Positions 51,612 through 59,797 are shown, numbered from the stretch's first letter. The stretch: 64,000 nt of DNA from Betaproteobacteria bacterium Ga0077526 (GCA_001464765.1 LNDV01000034.1:744001-808000), one strand, 5' to 3'. Numbers and translations are program-made. Notes: a model not told the origin generated them from the sequence alone.

Positions 51612-51789
51612 ATCATCTCTCCAATAAGTATGTCAGCCACGGGGCGGCCCCGGCGATGAAGACAGCGCGGAGAAACAAGACCTGCTCTTTCCGAGACGGG
51701 TGTCGGAGCAAGAGTAACAGGCGACGGTCGATGTCATCACGCGGCTGCGCAGAAACATGGTTGAATTGTCCTCTCTTCTTCCCCATGGC

Positions 51790-52034
51790 TACCTTCTGCG
51801 GTCTCGATGATCGCGTGGCAGTGGCTGTGCATCCGACACCACGCGTGACACGCCCAGTTGAACCGCGTGCACATCCCACGCAGGACATTCAGCCATGCGA
51901 ACCGCTCGTCGTCGTTGAAGAAGATGTCACCGCGGGAGGTGACGTGGTACAGACCGCCGGCGAGTTCGACTCGGAGGGAACGGGCTATGGGGGGATGCTA
52001 CTCCAGAGTGTGGTGGGTAGAAAGACCTGACCCC
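51790..52034 (-). pseudogene. Y1 transposase relic, 5' end only
   Basis: The right element end AAGACCTGACCCC (to 52034) and the upstream ATGCTACTCCAGAGTGTG region are kept, followed by about 65 codons of the transposase. The ATG has become ATA (51986-51988), four codons (RRED) after the VTSRGD segment are deleted, and homology stops soon after the HUH motif (HCHAIIET). Confidence 0.85.
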
Positions 52035-52107
52035 GCTTGCCGCGCGCAGACTCCCTTTCTATTCCCCTGCTCTCCCCTGCGTCACCGCGTGCCCAACCCG
52101 CAAGCTG

Positions 52108-52527
52108 TCACTCTTGGCCTCTCAGGATGGCCAGGCGATTGGGCGGCGCGTTCGGATCCATGAAGTCCGGAATCGTTCTCTCGGTTCGGCGGGGACGACT
52201 CAGAAACGACACCGGCCATTCAGCGATTCTCTCCTCCCGGACATGCAAGTATTCCCCAGGACTTGGTTCGTCAATGTACTCACGCTGAAGCACCAGGGCG
52301 AGAGGCTCCTCCGTACCTTCGTTTGATCGGGAGAACTCCAAGGCCTCTTCATATGTGACGAACACGTAGTAGTAGTCGTTGCCGTCGGCCTCGTCCGCCG
52401 CCCCACGCTCGGGGTGGCACCACACTCGATACTCGAGTACCTCGTCCCACACGTAGCCGCCGCCCGCCTTCGCAACGGCGTCGTAGGTTCCAACAAGACC
52501 AGGGTCAAGGACAGCCGGGTAAATCAT
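52108..52527 (-). CDS. conserved protein of unknown function, 139 aa
   Basis: Resembles a conserved proteobacterial family I know only as hypothetical or loosely called GCN5-like. Signatures are VLDPGLVGTYDAVAKAGGGY, WCHPERGAADEADGNDYYY and LSRPRRTERTIPDFM. No acetyl-CoA loop is visible, so acetyltransferase activity is doubtful. The start could be the ATG at 52527 or a GTG at 52551. Confidence 0.65.
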   Translation of the reverse strand: MIYPAVLDPGLVGTYDAVAKAGGGYVWDEVLEYRVWCHPERGAADEADGNDYYYVFVTYEEALEFSRSNEGTEEPLALVLQREYIDEPSPGEYLHVREERIAEWPVSFLSRPRRTERTIPDFMDPNAPPNRLAILRGQE

Positions 52528-52667
52528 CTCTGGTTCAAATTCCGACGGCGACACGCCGTTGCCGCATGGCAGAAGATTGAACTGGGCGTCTCGCCACAAG
52601 GCGCTGCGCTGCTGCGCCGCACTTCGTCGAAGCGGTTGGACGCACTTGTTGAGACACCATGGGGTCT

Positions 52668-53096
52668 TCAGTCCCAGCAGACGGAGAAAACAGCATGGCC
52701 TTTGGACGGCTCGGGCACATTCTGGGGTTTGCCATTGGGCCAGCCCTTGACGACCCCGTCGCAGTGCAGACCCTCGACCCAACGCTCCACATCGGCCTTC
52801 GAGGCGGATGTGAAGATATGGACGTTCTCAGCGGGCGGGTACGCGTCCGAGTAGCTTTCGTCATTCCAGTCGGCGTGAAGACCGACAAGAATGCGCTCGA
52901 CTTCGGTCCTCGAGGCGATCTCCTGGAACCGCGCGTACATCACTGCGATTGATGGTCTGCCCTCTCCCCATTGGTTCGGGGCAATGCACTCCTCTTCCTC
53001 ATTGCCCTCGAAGTAGAGCTTGTAGTCGACCGCGGGAGGAGGGCTACTTTCTCGGCAAGGTATCTCGGCGAGGGCTCCGCGGAGTTCAGTCAGCAT
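52668..53096 (-). CDS. hypothetical protein, 142 aa
   Basis: Not recognised. Soluble and acidic; MLTELRGALAEIPCRESSPP at the start, a conserved-looking ERILVGLHADWNDESYSDAY and ASKADVERWVEGLHCDGVV. The start at 53096 overlaps the end of the HxlR gene by 11 bp. Confidence 0.6.
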   Translation of the reverse strand: MLTELRGALAEIPCRESSPPPAVDYKLYFEGNEEEECIAPNQWGEGRPSIAVMYARFQEIASRTEVERILVGLHADWNDESYSDAYPPAENVHIFTSASKADVERWVEGLHCDGVVKGWPNGKPQNVPEPSKGHAVFSVCWD

Positions 53097-53511
53097 CGAT
53101 GCTCCTGTGCAGTTGCGTAGTGCTTGACTGGCTACTGGCAACAGCCGCCTGTGTCATCAAGGCCGATAGGCGTGGGCTTACGCTGTTCTGCTCGGCCCAC
53201 TCTGCTAGAGCGGAAAGCACCGGAACCAGGGATTCGCCGAGATCTGTGAGCCTGTACCTTACCGCCTTGCCTTGCACCAAGCGCAACAACAACAGATCGC
53301 GTTCCATTTCTCGAAGCTGCTGATATAGGACTTTCTCCGCGATATGCGGGACTACGCGCTTGAGTTCGGAGAAGCGATCGATATCGTGATGCACGTACCA
53401 AAGAAGCATGAGCTTCCATCGACCGCCGATCAGCTTCATCGCTGCAGCCAAGGGACAGTTGGCGATGAGCTCGGTTTCGTTGCGGTAGTTCACGGAAGTG
53501 GTCTTTCGCAT
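53086..53511 (-). CDS. HxlR-family transcriptional regulator
   Basis: A 141-residue winged-helix regulator: CPLAAAMKLIGGRWKLMLLW is the HxlR hallmark, followed by DRFSELKRVVPHIAEKVLYQ and RYRLTDLGESLVPVLSAL. HxlR proteins sense electrophiles or quinones and often control a divergent gene; here the divergent gene, 92 bp away, is a SnoaL-like protein. Confidence 0.92.
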   Translation of the reverse strand: MRKTTSVNYRNETELIANCPLAAAMKLIGGRWKLMLLWYVHHDIDRFSELKRVVPHIAEKVLYQQLREMERDLLLLRLVQGKAVRYRLTDLGESLVPVLSALAEWAEQNSVSPRLSALMTQAAVASSQSSTTQLHRSIDAD

Positions 53512-53603
53512 GTGACTTACCAAATTGTAGGGTTGGCGTTCCACGCAGGGCGGGCTAACTTCTTCGCAAGCGTACACATTCGGTCAGGTACGAGGCAACC
53601 ACG

Positions 53604-54185
53604 ATGCAGATATCAAGACGCCATTTCGTTGTTCAGGCTCCCGCTCTCCTACTAGCCCCGGGTGTACTCCCTCAACTCGTCGCCAGCCCGACCGCGGCTG
53701 CTTCCTCCGATCCGAAGGAGAACTTACCAGTGAACACCGAGCAACAGATCGAAGTACTTCAACACAAGGTTGCGATCAGGACGGTGCGTTACCAGTTTGC
53801 GTGGGCGCTAGACACGAAGGATTGGCAGTTGTTCGAGAGCCTGTTCACGCCGGAGATCGACGTTGATCTGTCCGCAATCGGTGCTCCTGCCAAACGCATG
53901 CCTGTCGCGGAATTGGTAGGGATGTTCAAGTACGCTTTCCGTACCGAAGGCATGCGGACTCAACAGATCTATTCGAACTTCATGATCGATGTGGCGGGTG
54001 GTACCGCCCGGTGCACGAGCTATCTCCATGGCCAGCACTTCACACCGGGCTACCCTGGCGGAGAAGAGTTCCAGATCCGCGCCGCATACGAGGACAGACT
54101 GCTGCTGCAGAAGGATAGGTGGCAGATCAACGGTACGAGGCTGATCATTTTCTTTGTCACTGGGAACGCAGCCATGGTCTCGTAG
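53604..54185 (+). CDS. secreted SnoaL/NTF2-like protein
   Basis: A 193-residue protein with a twin-arginine signal (SRRHFVVQAPALLLAPG) and an NTF2-like domain: VAIRTVRYQFAWALDTKDW, FESLFTPEIDVDLSAIG and TSYLHGQHFTPG. Homologues include SnoaL_4-type dehydratase-like proteins. It is divergent from the HxlR regulator, its probable controller. Confidence 0.82.
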   Translation: MQISRRHFVVQAPALLLAPGVLPQLVASPTAAASSDPKENLPVNTEQQIEVLQHKVAIRTVRYQFAWALDTKDWQLFESLFTPEIDVDLSAIGAPAKRMPVAELVGMFKYAFRTEGMRTQQIYSNFMIDVAGGTARCTSYLHGQHFTPGYPGGEEFQIRAAYEDRLLLQKDRWQINGTRLIIFFVTGNAAMVS

Positions 54186-54240
54186 GAAGCTATCGTCGGC
54201 CTCACTTGGGTCTGGCGATGAGCTTCGGACGACGTCATCG

Positions 54241-54290
54241 GCGGGCGAACCCCACGCCCAGTGCTTCGGTCGCTTCACCATCTGCGCCCG
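54241..54290 (-). pseudogene. internal fragment of Y1 transposase
   Basis: About 50 bp matching the transposase region that encodes RAQTVKRPEQWAWSS (here RAQMVKRPKHWAWGS). No other parts are attached. Confidence 0.7.
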
Positions 54291-54466
54291 ATGCGCGCAT
54301 CGCGGAGCTTGAAGCGCGGGTGGCCCACCGCCCCGAGGAGCCGCCCATGCCAGGGTAAAGCCAGAGGCCGTCCGGCGGCGCGCACTACGGCCGCGCAAGG
54401 GCAAAGTGCTATTGTTCTGCGCGATACCAGACTATTGACGACAGCCGGCCGCGTAGAGTTGAACCT

Positions 54467-55204
54467 ATGACGCCGGCCCGCCAGATTCCAACCGGGGACA
54501 CGACCTTGAACCTGACTCACTGGAACGCCGACTTCGAACAGCGCGTGGTGGTGCCGCCCGCCGATGCGGCCGGCTGGCAGCCGTCGCCGGAACTCGGCGT
54601 GCACCGCCACCGGCTGGACCGCATCGGCGACGAGGTGGCCCGAGCGACCAGCATCGTCCGCTACGACGCCGGCTCCCGCTTTGCGCGCCATGTTCACGGC
54701 GGCGGGGAAGAGTTCCTGGTGCTAGATGGCACGTTTAGCGATGAACATGGCGACTACCCGGCGGGCTCCTACGTGCGCAACCCGCCCGGCACATCGCACG
54801 CGCCGTTCTCGCGCGAGGGATGCACGCTCTTCGTCAAGCTGTGGCAGTTTGCCGAGGGCGACGACGAGCCGGTGCGCATGGACACCACGCGGGCCGAATG
54901 GCACCAGGGCCTGGTGCCGGGGCTGGCCGTGCTGCCATTGCACGAGTTCGACGGCGTCAACACGGCACTGGTGCGCTGGGCGCCGGACACCCTCTTCAAC
55001 ACCCACACCCATCCCGGCGGGGAAGAAATCCTGGTGCTCGAAGGCCTGTTCCGGGACGAACAAGGCGAGTATCCGGCCGGCACTTGGTTGCGCAGTCCGC
55101 GCTGGAGTCGGCATACGCCATTCACTGGCAGGGAAGGAGCGCTGATCTACGTAAAGGTGGGGCACCTCGGGGCGCAGTTTCTTCAGCCGTCGTTGGAGAA
55201 CTGA
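54467..55204 (+). CDS. double-cupin ChrR-like protein
   Basis: A 245-residue protein with two cupin barrels. Each has a metal-binding HVHGGGEEFLVLDG or HTHPGGEEILVLEG motif and a PAGSYVRNPPGTSH or PAGTWLRSPRWSRH second motif. It resembles the cupin half of ChrR anti-sigma factors but lacks the sigma-binding zinc domain. GTTGAAC, a perfect GTTRRRY box, lies 2 bp before the ATG, so it may be an inverted cassette. The only + strand gene near the array. Confidence 0.8.
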   Translation: MTPARQIPTGDTTLNLTHWNADFEQRVVVPPADAAGWQPSPELGVHRHRLDRIGDEVARATSIVRYDAGSRFARHVHGGGEEFLVLDGTFSDEHGDYPAGSYVRNPPGTSHAPFSREGCTLFVKLWQFAEGDDEPVRMDTTRAEWHQGLVPGLAVLPLHEFDGVNTALVRWAPDTLFNTHTHPGGEEILVLEGLFRDEQGEYPAGTWLRSPRWSRHTPFTGREGALIYVKVGHLGAQFLQPSLEN

Positions 55205-55287
55205 GGCGCGTTTAGCGGTTCGCGACGCGGGCGAGCCCCGAAGCTCGTCACTGCGGGCGTGCGCGGCGACCTGGTAGTTCAGCAACC

Positions 55288-55385
55288 GCGCAACGCCGTC
55301 CCGGCACCCCGGTCACGCTCGCCGGAATACGCACGGAAGCGGCAGAAGCCCGCGGCAGCCAGTGTTGTGCAGCGGACGGTTAGCC
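55288..55385 (-). other. attC-like site, 98 bp
   Basis: On the - strand it starts GGCTAAC, which contains the TAA stop of the preceding gene, and ends GTTGCGC. CCGTCC next to the first box pairs with GGACGG next to the second. The boxes are slightly degenerate. Confidence 0.55.
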
Positions 55386-55883
55386 GGCACTCGACTCTCC
55401 AGAGAGAAGCCGCCGAGCGCCAATGCCGACGAGCCCCAGTAGACCGAGCCCGGCGCACGCGAGGTGAAGCGTTCCGAGGGAAACGACGCCGAGCAGTTCG
55501 TTGGTGGTGGCAAAGGGTGCCAGGGGTTCAATGTCGCCGTGCATCACGCTGTCGAGCACAACGTGTGAGTACGCTCCCAGCGCGGCGCCAGCGACAACCT
55601 GCCGAACCGACAACTCGCGCCAGCCGAAGAGGTTGGGCAGCCAGACTCGGGCGGCGAACCAGCGCGCCCCGACGAAGAGAATAAGTACGGCAGCGATGAC
55701 CAGGGACGCGCCGATGGAGGTGTGGAAGAACGCGTGCACGGGGTGGCGGTGATACACCAGGTTGTAGAGCGACTCCAGGTCGATGATCACGTTCGCGGCG
55801 CAGAAGCTCAGGAAACTGATGTGCCGAGGCGCCATCGCGTGCATTGCGGCGCCAGGGCCAAAGTGAAACGGGGTGATGGGCAT
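55380..55883 (-). CDS. YdjM/DUF4184-like membrane hydrolase
   Basis: A 167-residue membrane protein: MPITPFHFGPGAAMHAM, ANVIIDLESLYNLVYHRHPVH and GAYSHVVLDSVMHGDIEP carry the conserved His/Asp pattern of putative metal-dependent hydrolases of the YdjM type. Its TAA stop is part of an attC-like R'' box, a common feature of integron cassettes. Confidence 0.78.
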   Translation of the reverse strand: MPITPFHFGPGAAMHAMAPRHISFLSFCAANVIIDLESLYNLVYHRHPVHAFFHTSIGASLVIAAVLILFVGARWFAARVWLPNLFGWRELSVRQVVAGAALGAYSHVVLDSVMHGDIEPLAPFATTNELLGVVSLGTLHLACAGLGLLGLVGIGARRLLSGESSAG

Positions 55884-55991
55884 GGACGGGTACGTTACCT
55901 GACGATCGAGGCGGGCGCGGTGCGCAGCGGACGCGCAGGGCTAAGCGCGGGTTGCACGTCATTCTCGGCCGCGCCAGTAAGCGAACCGGCT

Positions 55992-56222
55992 TCACTGAGT
56001 GAGACGGCGCGCCGCGGCAAAGACTTCTTCTGCCGGGATTAGCGTGGCCTCACCGCGCTCGTACTTGGCAATACGGCTGGCGATCTCGGCCTCCCAGGCC
56101 GCTTGCACTTCGGGGTCTGCGTCGCGCTCGACAGACTCGAGCAATTCTTGCGCGAGCTGGGCCCGCTCCTCAAGGGTGAGGGATCTGGCCTTCTTCGAAA
56201 GTTCATCTAGCAGGGCGGACAT
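55992..56222 (-). CDS. addiction-module antitoxin-like protein (PF09720 type)
   Basis: A 76-residue acidic helical protein: LSLTLEERAQLAQELLESV-like core (ARSLTLEERAQLAQELLESV), then DPEVQAAWEAEIASRIAKYE and a PAEEVFAAAR tail, the pattern of the putative addiction module component family. No RelE-type toxin gene follows, so it appears to be an orphan. It lies among cassette genes. Confidence 0.82.
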   Translation of the reverse strand: MSALLDELSKKARSLTLEERAQLAQELLESVERDADPEVQAAWEAEIASRIAKYERGEATLIPAEEVFAAARRLTQ

Positions 56223-56437
56223 GGGAGCGCTCCAGCGATGGCGATAGTGAATCTTACGCCGAGGCCGCTGGCGATGGCGACGAACAGGAGATGAGGCACT
56301 GCGACGTGCAACGATGCGAATCCCGAACAGCACGGGCGGGAGAAGCGCACCGATGACGTCCCGGTTTATGCGCTGGCTCGGCACCACTGTGGAAGGAATA
56401 GCTCACGCCAACTCTGCTCTCAGGCGTGCCAAGACTA

Positions 56438-56641
56438 CTACGCCTGGCCTACTACGCCTGGCACCGCAGCACTCGCTCCAGATTCGATCTCAGCGTCCCG
56501 TTGCGCGGCCAGCGCGTCCCACGCTTCGTCACGTTTCCGATCGTGATCTAGGCTCGCGACGACGCGATCGAGTAGCTGCTCACAGGCATCCGAAGCCAAC
56601 TTCAAAACTTCATCTGCAAGGGCTTCAATTGGACGAGACAT
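56438..56641 (-). CDS. addiction-module antitoxin-like protein, second orphan
   Basis: A 67-residue protein of the same type: MSRPIEALADEVLKLASDAC, EQLLDRVVASLD and DEAWDALAAQRDAEIESGAS. It lacks the full tail and has no toxin partner. A 14-bp direct repeat (CTACTACGCCTGGC, twice) spans its 3' end near 56434-56462. Confidence 0.7.
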   Translation of the reverse strand: MSRPIEALADEVLKLASDACEQLLDRVVASLDHDRKRDEAWDALAAQRDAEIESGASAAVPGVVGQA

Positions 56642-56862
56642 GTATCCGACTACCAGACCATTGGCAAGGAACGTAGATTGCCACAGCTCAGACCATCAGC
56701 GGCAGTGCTCGTCTTCGATGCCAGCATTCAGCGCAGCGCAGCCGGAAGCCGCTGGCGGACGGGCCGAACCCGTACCGCACTAGAGTCGGGTCCGCAGTCA
56801 AGCTGCGTCTGGTCCAAGTCGTGGCCGTGCCGCCATGGCCAGATGTCCTGCTACTTCAATCG

Positions 56863-57156
56863 TCATGCATCGGACTGCAAGAACGAGATGCGCCCGATCT
56901 TCTCGGTGCTGGCCCCCTCCCGAAGACAGCTAATGAGCAAGCGCATCTCGCGCTCCTGCATCTGTCGGTAGACAAGATCCGATTGGCGAAGACTTTCGTC
57001 TGCCAAGTAGTGTTGAAGGCCATGAAAACAGGACGCCAACGCCACGTTGGCGTATTCGGGCGAGTCAAGCAGGTTCTCCAAGTCGGCCTCGCCAGCCAGG
57101 ACTTTCTCCAGATATGCGGCAAGCGCGATTCCTTGTGTCAGCGGCACAGTGGACAT
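56863..57156 (-). CDS. hypothetical cassette protein, 97 aa
   Basis: Not recognised. A small helical soluble protein: AAYLEKVLAGEADLENLLDS, VALASCFHGLQHYLADESLR and EMRLLISCLREGAS. Base composition is lower in G+C than the chromosome core. It is flanked by degenerate attC-like palindromes. Confidence 0.6.
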   Translation of the reverse strand: MSTVPLTQGIALAAYLEKVLAGEADLENLLDSPEYANVALASCFHGLQHYLADESLRQSDLVYRQMQEREMRLLISCLREGASTEKIGRISFLQSDA

Positions 57157-57185
57157 CGGCCGCCTCTATACGAATGCGCGACGGG

Positions 57186-57215
57186 ACGCCGCAGGTGGCC
57201 AGTCCGAACGAGCGC
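57186..57215 (-). repeat. 30-bp motif shared by three palindromes
   Basis: ACGCCGCAGGTGGCCAGTCC followed by GAACGAGCGC. Near-identical copies are at 51572-51601 and 60663-60692. It lies between two cassette genes and is the core of a degenerate attC-like site. Confidence 0.7.
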
Positions 57216-57280
57216 AGGATACGACGACAACGTTGCGTCGGAGTGGCGTGAGTGCGGAAATGGTCGACATGGCTTACGAG

Positions 57281-57356
57281 ATGCCCGTTACCGGCGCCGG
57301 GGCAGCAAGCGAAGCGCCGCTGTCCGGGCGCCCGTGTTGACGGGATGGTTGGCATC
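57281..57356 (-). other. degenerate attC-like palindrome
   Basis: GATGCC...GGCATC ends enclose a strong hairpin (GGCGCC and CAGC against GCTG and GGCGCC). The canonical boxes are damaged: GCCAACC on one side and GTAACGG on the other. Confidence 0.4.
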
Positions 57357-57396
57357 GCCTTTCTCGGGACTCGTCTTTGATCAGACTGTGAAACCT

Positions 57397-57879
57397 TCAG
57401 CTGGAAAAGGAGGCCCAGCCCTTCAATTTTGTCGATTGCCTTAGCCAAGAGGTAATCTGTTCCTCGTTGAGGTTCTCGCCTTCGGCAATGTTGAGCCAGC
57501 GGGCGTCAGGATCCTTGCCCTTGCCAGGGGGTACCGGATCCAGCGAAGAACCGCAAAAGAAGTTCAGTTGTACTTGACGGCTCAAGACGTGGAACGACAC
57601 AAGCCAGCCGTTACCTTCAAGGCCATAGAAGGGTGAGTTCCAGCGAACGGCCTTCTGTACGTTTGGAAGATGGGAGGAAATCAGTTCGTCGAGACGCCGA
57701 CCGACGTGGCTCTTCCAGCCAGGCATTGCTGCGATGTAGTCTTGGACTGGACCATCACCATCTCCCTTCGGAATCTGGGGATTGCCGCCAGTCAGCAGCT
57801 TGGTTCGCCCTGTCTCCGTTTCCCCGAGAGTAGCTCTCGACTTGGGGTCTCGCTTGGACGATGAGATCGAGGAAGCCAT
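57397..57879 (-). CDS. DUF1801 family protein
   Basis: A 160-residue protein with the DUF1801 pattern: VQDYIAAMPGWKSHVGRRLD, NVQKAVRWNSPFYGLEGNGW and VSFHVLSRQVQLNFFCG. The start at 57879 lies 55 bp after a perfect GTTGGGC box. The family is a small uncharacterised fold related to YdhG-like proteins. It is a typical cassette-borne gene. Confidence 0.85.
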   Translation of the reverse strand: MASSISSSKRDPKSRATLGETETGRTKLLTGGNPQIPKGDGDGPVQDYIAAMPGWKSHVGRRLDELISSHLPNVQKAVRWNSPFYGLEGNGWLVSFHVLSRQVQLNFFCGSSLDPVPPGKGKDPDARWLNIAEGENLNEEQITSWLRQSTKLKGWASFSS

Positions 57880-57934
57880 TGCGGGTAAGTGATCAGTTTG
57901 CGGTGTGTGCCGGCGGGGCAGCGTGAGTTGCGGT

Positions 57935-58011
57935 GCCCAACGTCGCCTTGAGCGGCCGGGCACCAGAAAGCACAGCGCCGGTGAACGGCTCAATCGGTGG
58001 CGCGGTTATGC
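57935..58011 (-). other. attC site, 77 bp
   Basis: On the - strand it runs from GCATAAC (58005-58011), containing the stop of the antitoxin gene, to GTTGGGC (57935-57941). TTGAGC(C)G pairs with CGGC...GCTCAAGG inside. Confidence 0.8.
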
Positions 58012-58266
58012 GGCACGTTCCTCCGCTGTCTCCCAACCGGGGAACACGAGGACCGCAGGATGGCACTTCAGGGCAAGCGCAAGAACCTTCGCCCGTTCAA
58101 CACCCAAGTTAACCCGACCATTCTCGATGGCGGAGATTGTCGACTGAGGAATACCGGTAAGTTCTGAGAGTTGGCTTTGGCTCAACTCCTGCAGTTCGCG
58201 CACGAGGCGGACTGATTCACCGACAGAAACCTCCACTCGCTTCTTAGCCGGACGAAACTCCTTCAT
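58006..58266 (-). CDS. XRE/HigA-like antitoxin of a cassette toxin-antitoxin pair
   Basis: An 86-residue helix-turn-helix protein: LQELSQSQLSELTGIPQSTI and AIENGRVNLGVERAKVLALA. It follows the toxin by 1 bp and has GGAGG 7 bp before its ATG, inside the toxin's last codons. Its TAA stop lies within the attC R'' box. Toxin-first order is that of HigBA-type systems. Confidence 0.88.
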   Translation of the reverse strand: MKEFRPAKKRVEVSVGESVRLVRELQELSQSQLSELTGIPQSTISAIENGRVNLGVERAKVLALALKCHPAVLVFPGWETAEERAA

Positions 58267-58267
58267 C

Positions 58268-58552
58268 TCACGGCCTCCTGTAATCGTGCGCTGTGACATT
58301 TATCACTTGCACCTTCACGACATTCGCGACAACACGGTAGATCACCCGCCACTGAAGCCCAAGCCGAGACGAGCGGTGACCTTTCCATTCACCGGAGAGG
58401 GCTTCGTCATGAAACCCCTTGATGACACGCAACCCTTTTGGCCCCGAGAGACGGACAATGTCTTTCCATTTTTCGTAGCGCTTCAGAACCACAATGGGAA
58501 CTGCGCCAGAGAGCTGCTTATCGACCCGACGGTGCTCTTCAATCTCCCACAT
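58268..58552 (-). CDS. RelE/HigB-like toxin of a cassette pair
   Basis: A 94-residue toxin: YEKWKDIVRLSGPKGLRVIK, DEALSGEWKGHRSSRLGLQW, and RVIYRVVANVVKVQVINVTAHDY, the RelE-superfamily fold with the C-terminal H-Y. It should cleave mRNA at the ribosome by analogy. It is the first gene of the cassette, with an operator palindrome 12 bp upstream. Confidence 0.88.
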   Translation of the reverse strand: MWEIEEHRRVDKQLSGAVPIVVLKRYEKWKDIVRLSGPKGLRVIKGFHDEALSGEWKGHRSSRLGLQWRVIYRVVANVVKVQVINVTAHDYRRP

Positions 58553-58563
58553 GATTCAGTTTT

Positions 58564-58589
58564 TGACATACGCTAAATGATATGTCAAC
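58564..58589 (-). promoter_or_regulatory. toxin-antitoxin operator
   Basis: TTGACATA and TATGTCAA form a perfect 8-bp inverted repeat with a 10-base spacer just upstream of the toxin. The TTGACA half is a perfect -35 box; no convincing -10 at 17 bp was found. It probably gives the cassette its own promoter. Confidence 0.7.
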
Positions 58590-58608
58590 TGTTCGCGACG
58601 AGGTGCCG

Positions 58609-58692
58609 CATAACGTGAAAGTGAGCGGACGCCGGAGCGCGGAGGGATCCACAAGCGCAGCTTGTGGCGGTCCGCTTGACTGTAGTGTAGGC
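58609..58692 (-). other. attC-like site, 84 bp
   Basis: On the - strand it ends GTTATGC. AGTCAAGCGGAC near the start pairs with GTCCGCTCACT near the end, leaving one unpaired base in the first arm, as attC sites do. The first box (GCCTACA) is degenerate. Confidence 0.65.
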
Positions 58693-58779
58693 GTCACTGC
58701 TCGACCTATGCGCGCCGTACAAGGCCGAACACGAGGAGACTGCTGACGGCCAGAGAGCAAGCAAGGCCTGAACGCGGAG

Positions 58780-59205
58780 CTAAGCGCCACGCGATCCGAA
58801 GAGCCTTCTGTCCATCCAGCGGCCGAGGACGGCCCCACCAACGGCAAAGGGTCCGCCGGCAACAACGACTGACCAAAACACTTGCCCGTAGATGCTGTAG
58901 AGAAGGCCACCCGACCCGGCGTAGAAGAACGCATTCGCTGTCGGGACAACCACAACGACAAGAACACCTATGGCTGCTCCGCGTCTGGCGCCCACCACCG
59001 GGCTCTTGCCCGGGAAACGGCCGCTAACCAAAGCCGCGACCGCAACAAATGCGGTAACAGCCCCAACAAGTCCGTGTGCTGCGGTCATCACAGCAACATC
59101 TTCCACAGACCCACTGATCGAGAAGAAGAACAAGCCTAGTGCCAGAAATACGCCAGCAAAAGCCCATGCAGCAGCCTCGCAAGCGGCACGGACGGTAATG
59201 TTCAT
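58780..59205 (-). CDS. hypothetical membrane protein, cassette-borne
   Basis: A 141-residue protein with four hydrophobic segments (WAFAGVFLALGLFFFSISG, LVGAVTAFVAVAALVSG, GAAIGVLVVVVVPTANAFFY, VVVAGGPFAVGGAVLG). The family is not recognised. Its ATG lies 7 bp after a perfect GTTAGGC box, as expected for a cassette gene. Confidence 0.65.
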   Translation of the reverse strand: MNITVRAACEAAAWAFAGVFLALGLFFFSISGSVEDVAVMTAAHGLVGAVTAFVAVAALVSGRFPGKSPVVGARRGAAIGVLVVVVVPTANAFFYAGSGGLLYSIYGQVFWSVVVAGGPFAVGGAVLGRWMDRRLFGSRGA

Positions 59206-59212
59206 TGGTGAC

Positions 59213-59290
59213 GCCTAACGAGGGTGTAGATAAAGTCGCCAACCGCGAAGGAGTCGGAAACACAGGGGTACGTTCACCCCTCTCGTGGGC
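59213..59290 (-). other. attC-like site, 78 bp
   Basis: On the - strand it ends in a perfect GTTAGGC (59213-59219). The first box is worn to GCCCACG (59284-59290), but ACGAG and GGGTG next to it still pair with CACCC and CTCGT. The length equals that of four other sites. Confidence 0.6.
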
Positions 59291-59373
59291 CGTAGCGCTC
59301 GATAGAGCGCCTCCTGCGAGGTCGGTCTTTGGCTCAAATTCGAAGCTCAGCGAAGTATGGATTTTTTCTACAG

Positions 59374-59451
59374 CCTCAACGCTAAGCTTAACCGGCCCGC
59401 CGCGGTGGCCGAAGGCCGCCGTGGCAGGTCCGGTTGAAGCGACAGTTCGGC
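59374..59451 (-). other. attC site, 78 bp
   Basis: On the - strand GCCGAAC (59445-59451) to GTTGAGG (59374-59380). The arms GCTTCAACCGG and CCGGTTAAGC pair perfectly except for one extra C in the first arm, the extrahelical base typical of attC L''. The central stem GGCGGCCTTCGGCC is also present. Confidence 0.85.
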
Positions 59452-59489
59452 TGACTCCCGTTGCTCGCACCCATGCACACCGCTGAACT

Positions 59490-59792
59490 CTATGCCGTGG
59501 GTAGTTCCGCAACTGCACGCAGTTGCGCACGGATCGACTTCTCCGCAAGCTTTAGATCGTAGTCCGCCTGAAGATTGAGCCAATATTGCGGCGATTGACC
59601 TAGAGACTTTCCAATCAACAGCGCCAGTTCCGCAGTCACTGGTCGCGCTCCATTGATCACGTGTGAGATGCGCATGGCCGAAACACCAATAGCCCTTGCA
59701 AACTGGGCTTGGGAAATGCGAAGTTGCTCCAAAATCTCACGGAGGAACTCGCCAGGATGGACGGCTGGAAGGCCACTCTTGATCATTTCCAT
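59490..59792 (-). CDS. higA: HigA-type antitoxin
   Basis: A 100-residue HigA-family helix-turn-helix antitoxin: VHPGEFLREILEQLRISQAQ, FARAIGVSAMRISHVINGAR and SPQYWLNLQADYDL. The motif HPGE...LGVS is typical of HigA. It starts 5 bp after the higB stop with GGAG close to its ATG. It neutralises HigB and represses the operon. Confidence 0.92.
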   Translation of the reverse strand: MEMIKSGLPAVHPGEFLREILEQLRISQAQFARAIGVSAMRISHVINGARPVTAELALLIGKSLGQSPQYWLNLQADYDLKLAEKSIRAQLRAVAELPTA

Positions 59793-59797
59793 TACTC

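Noticed and set aside
49655..54185. Including all of this stretch in the integron array
   Set aside because: Apart from the palindrome at 51555 I could not find paired R boxes between these genes, and transposase relics break up the region.
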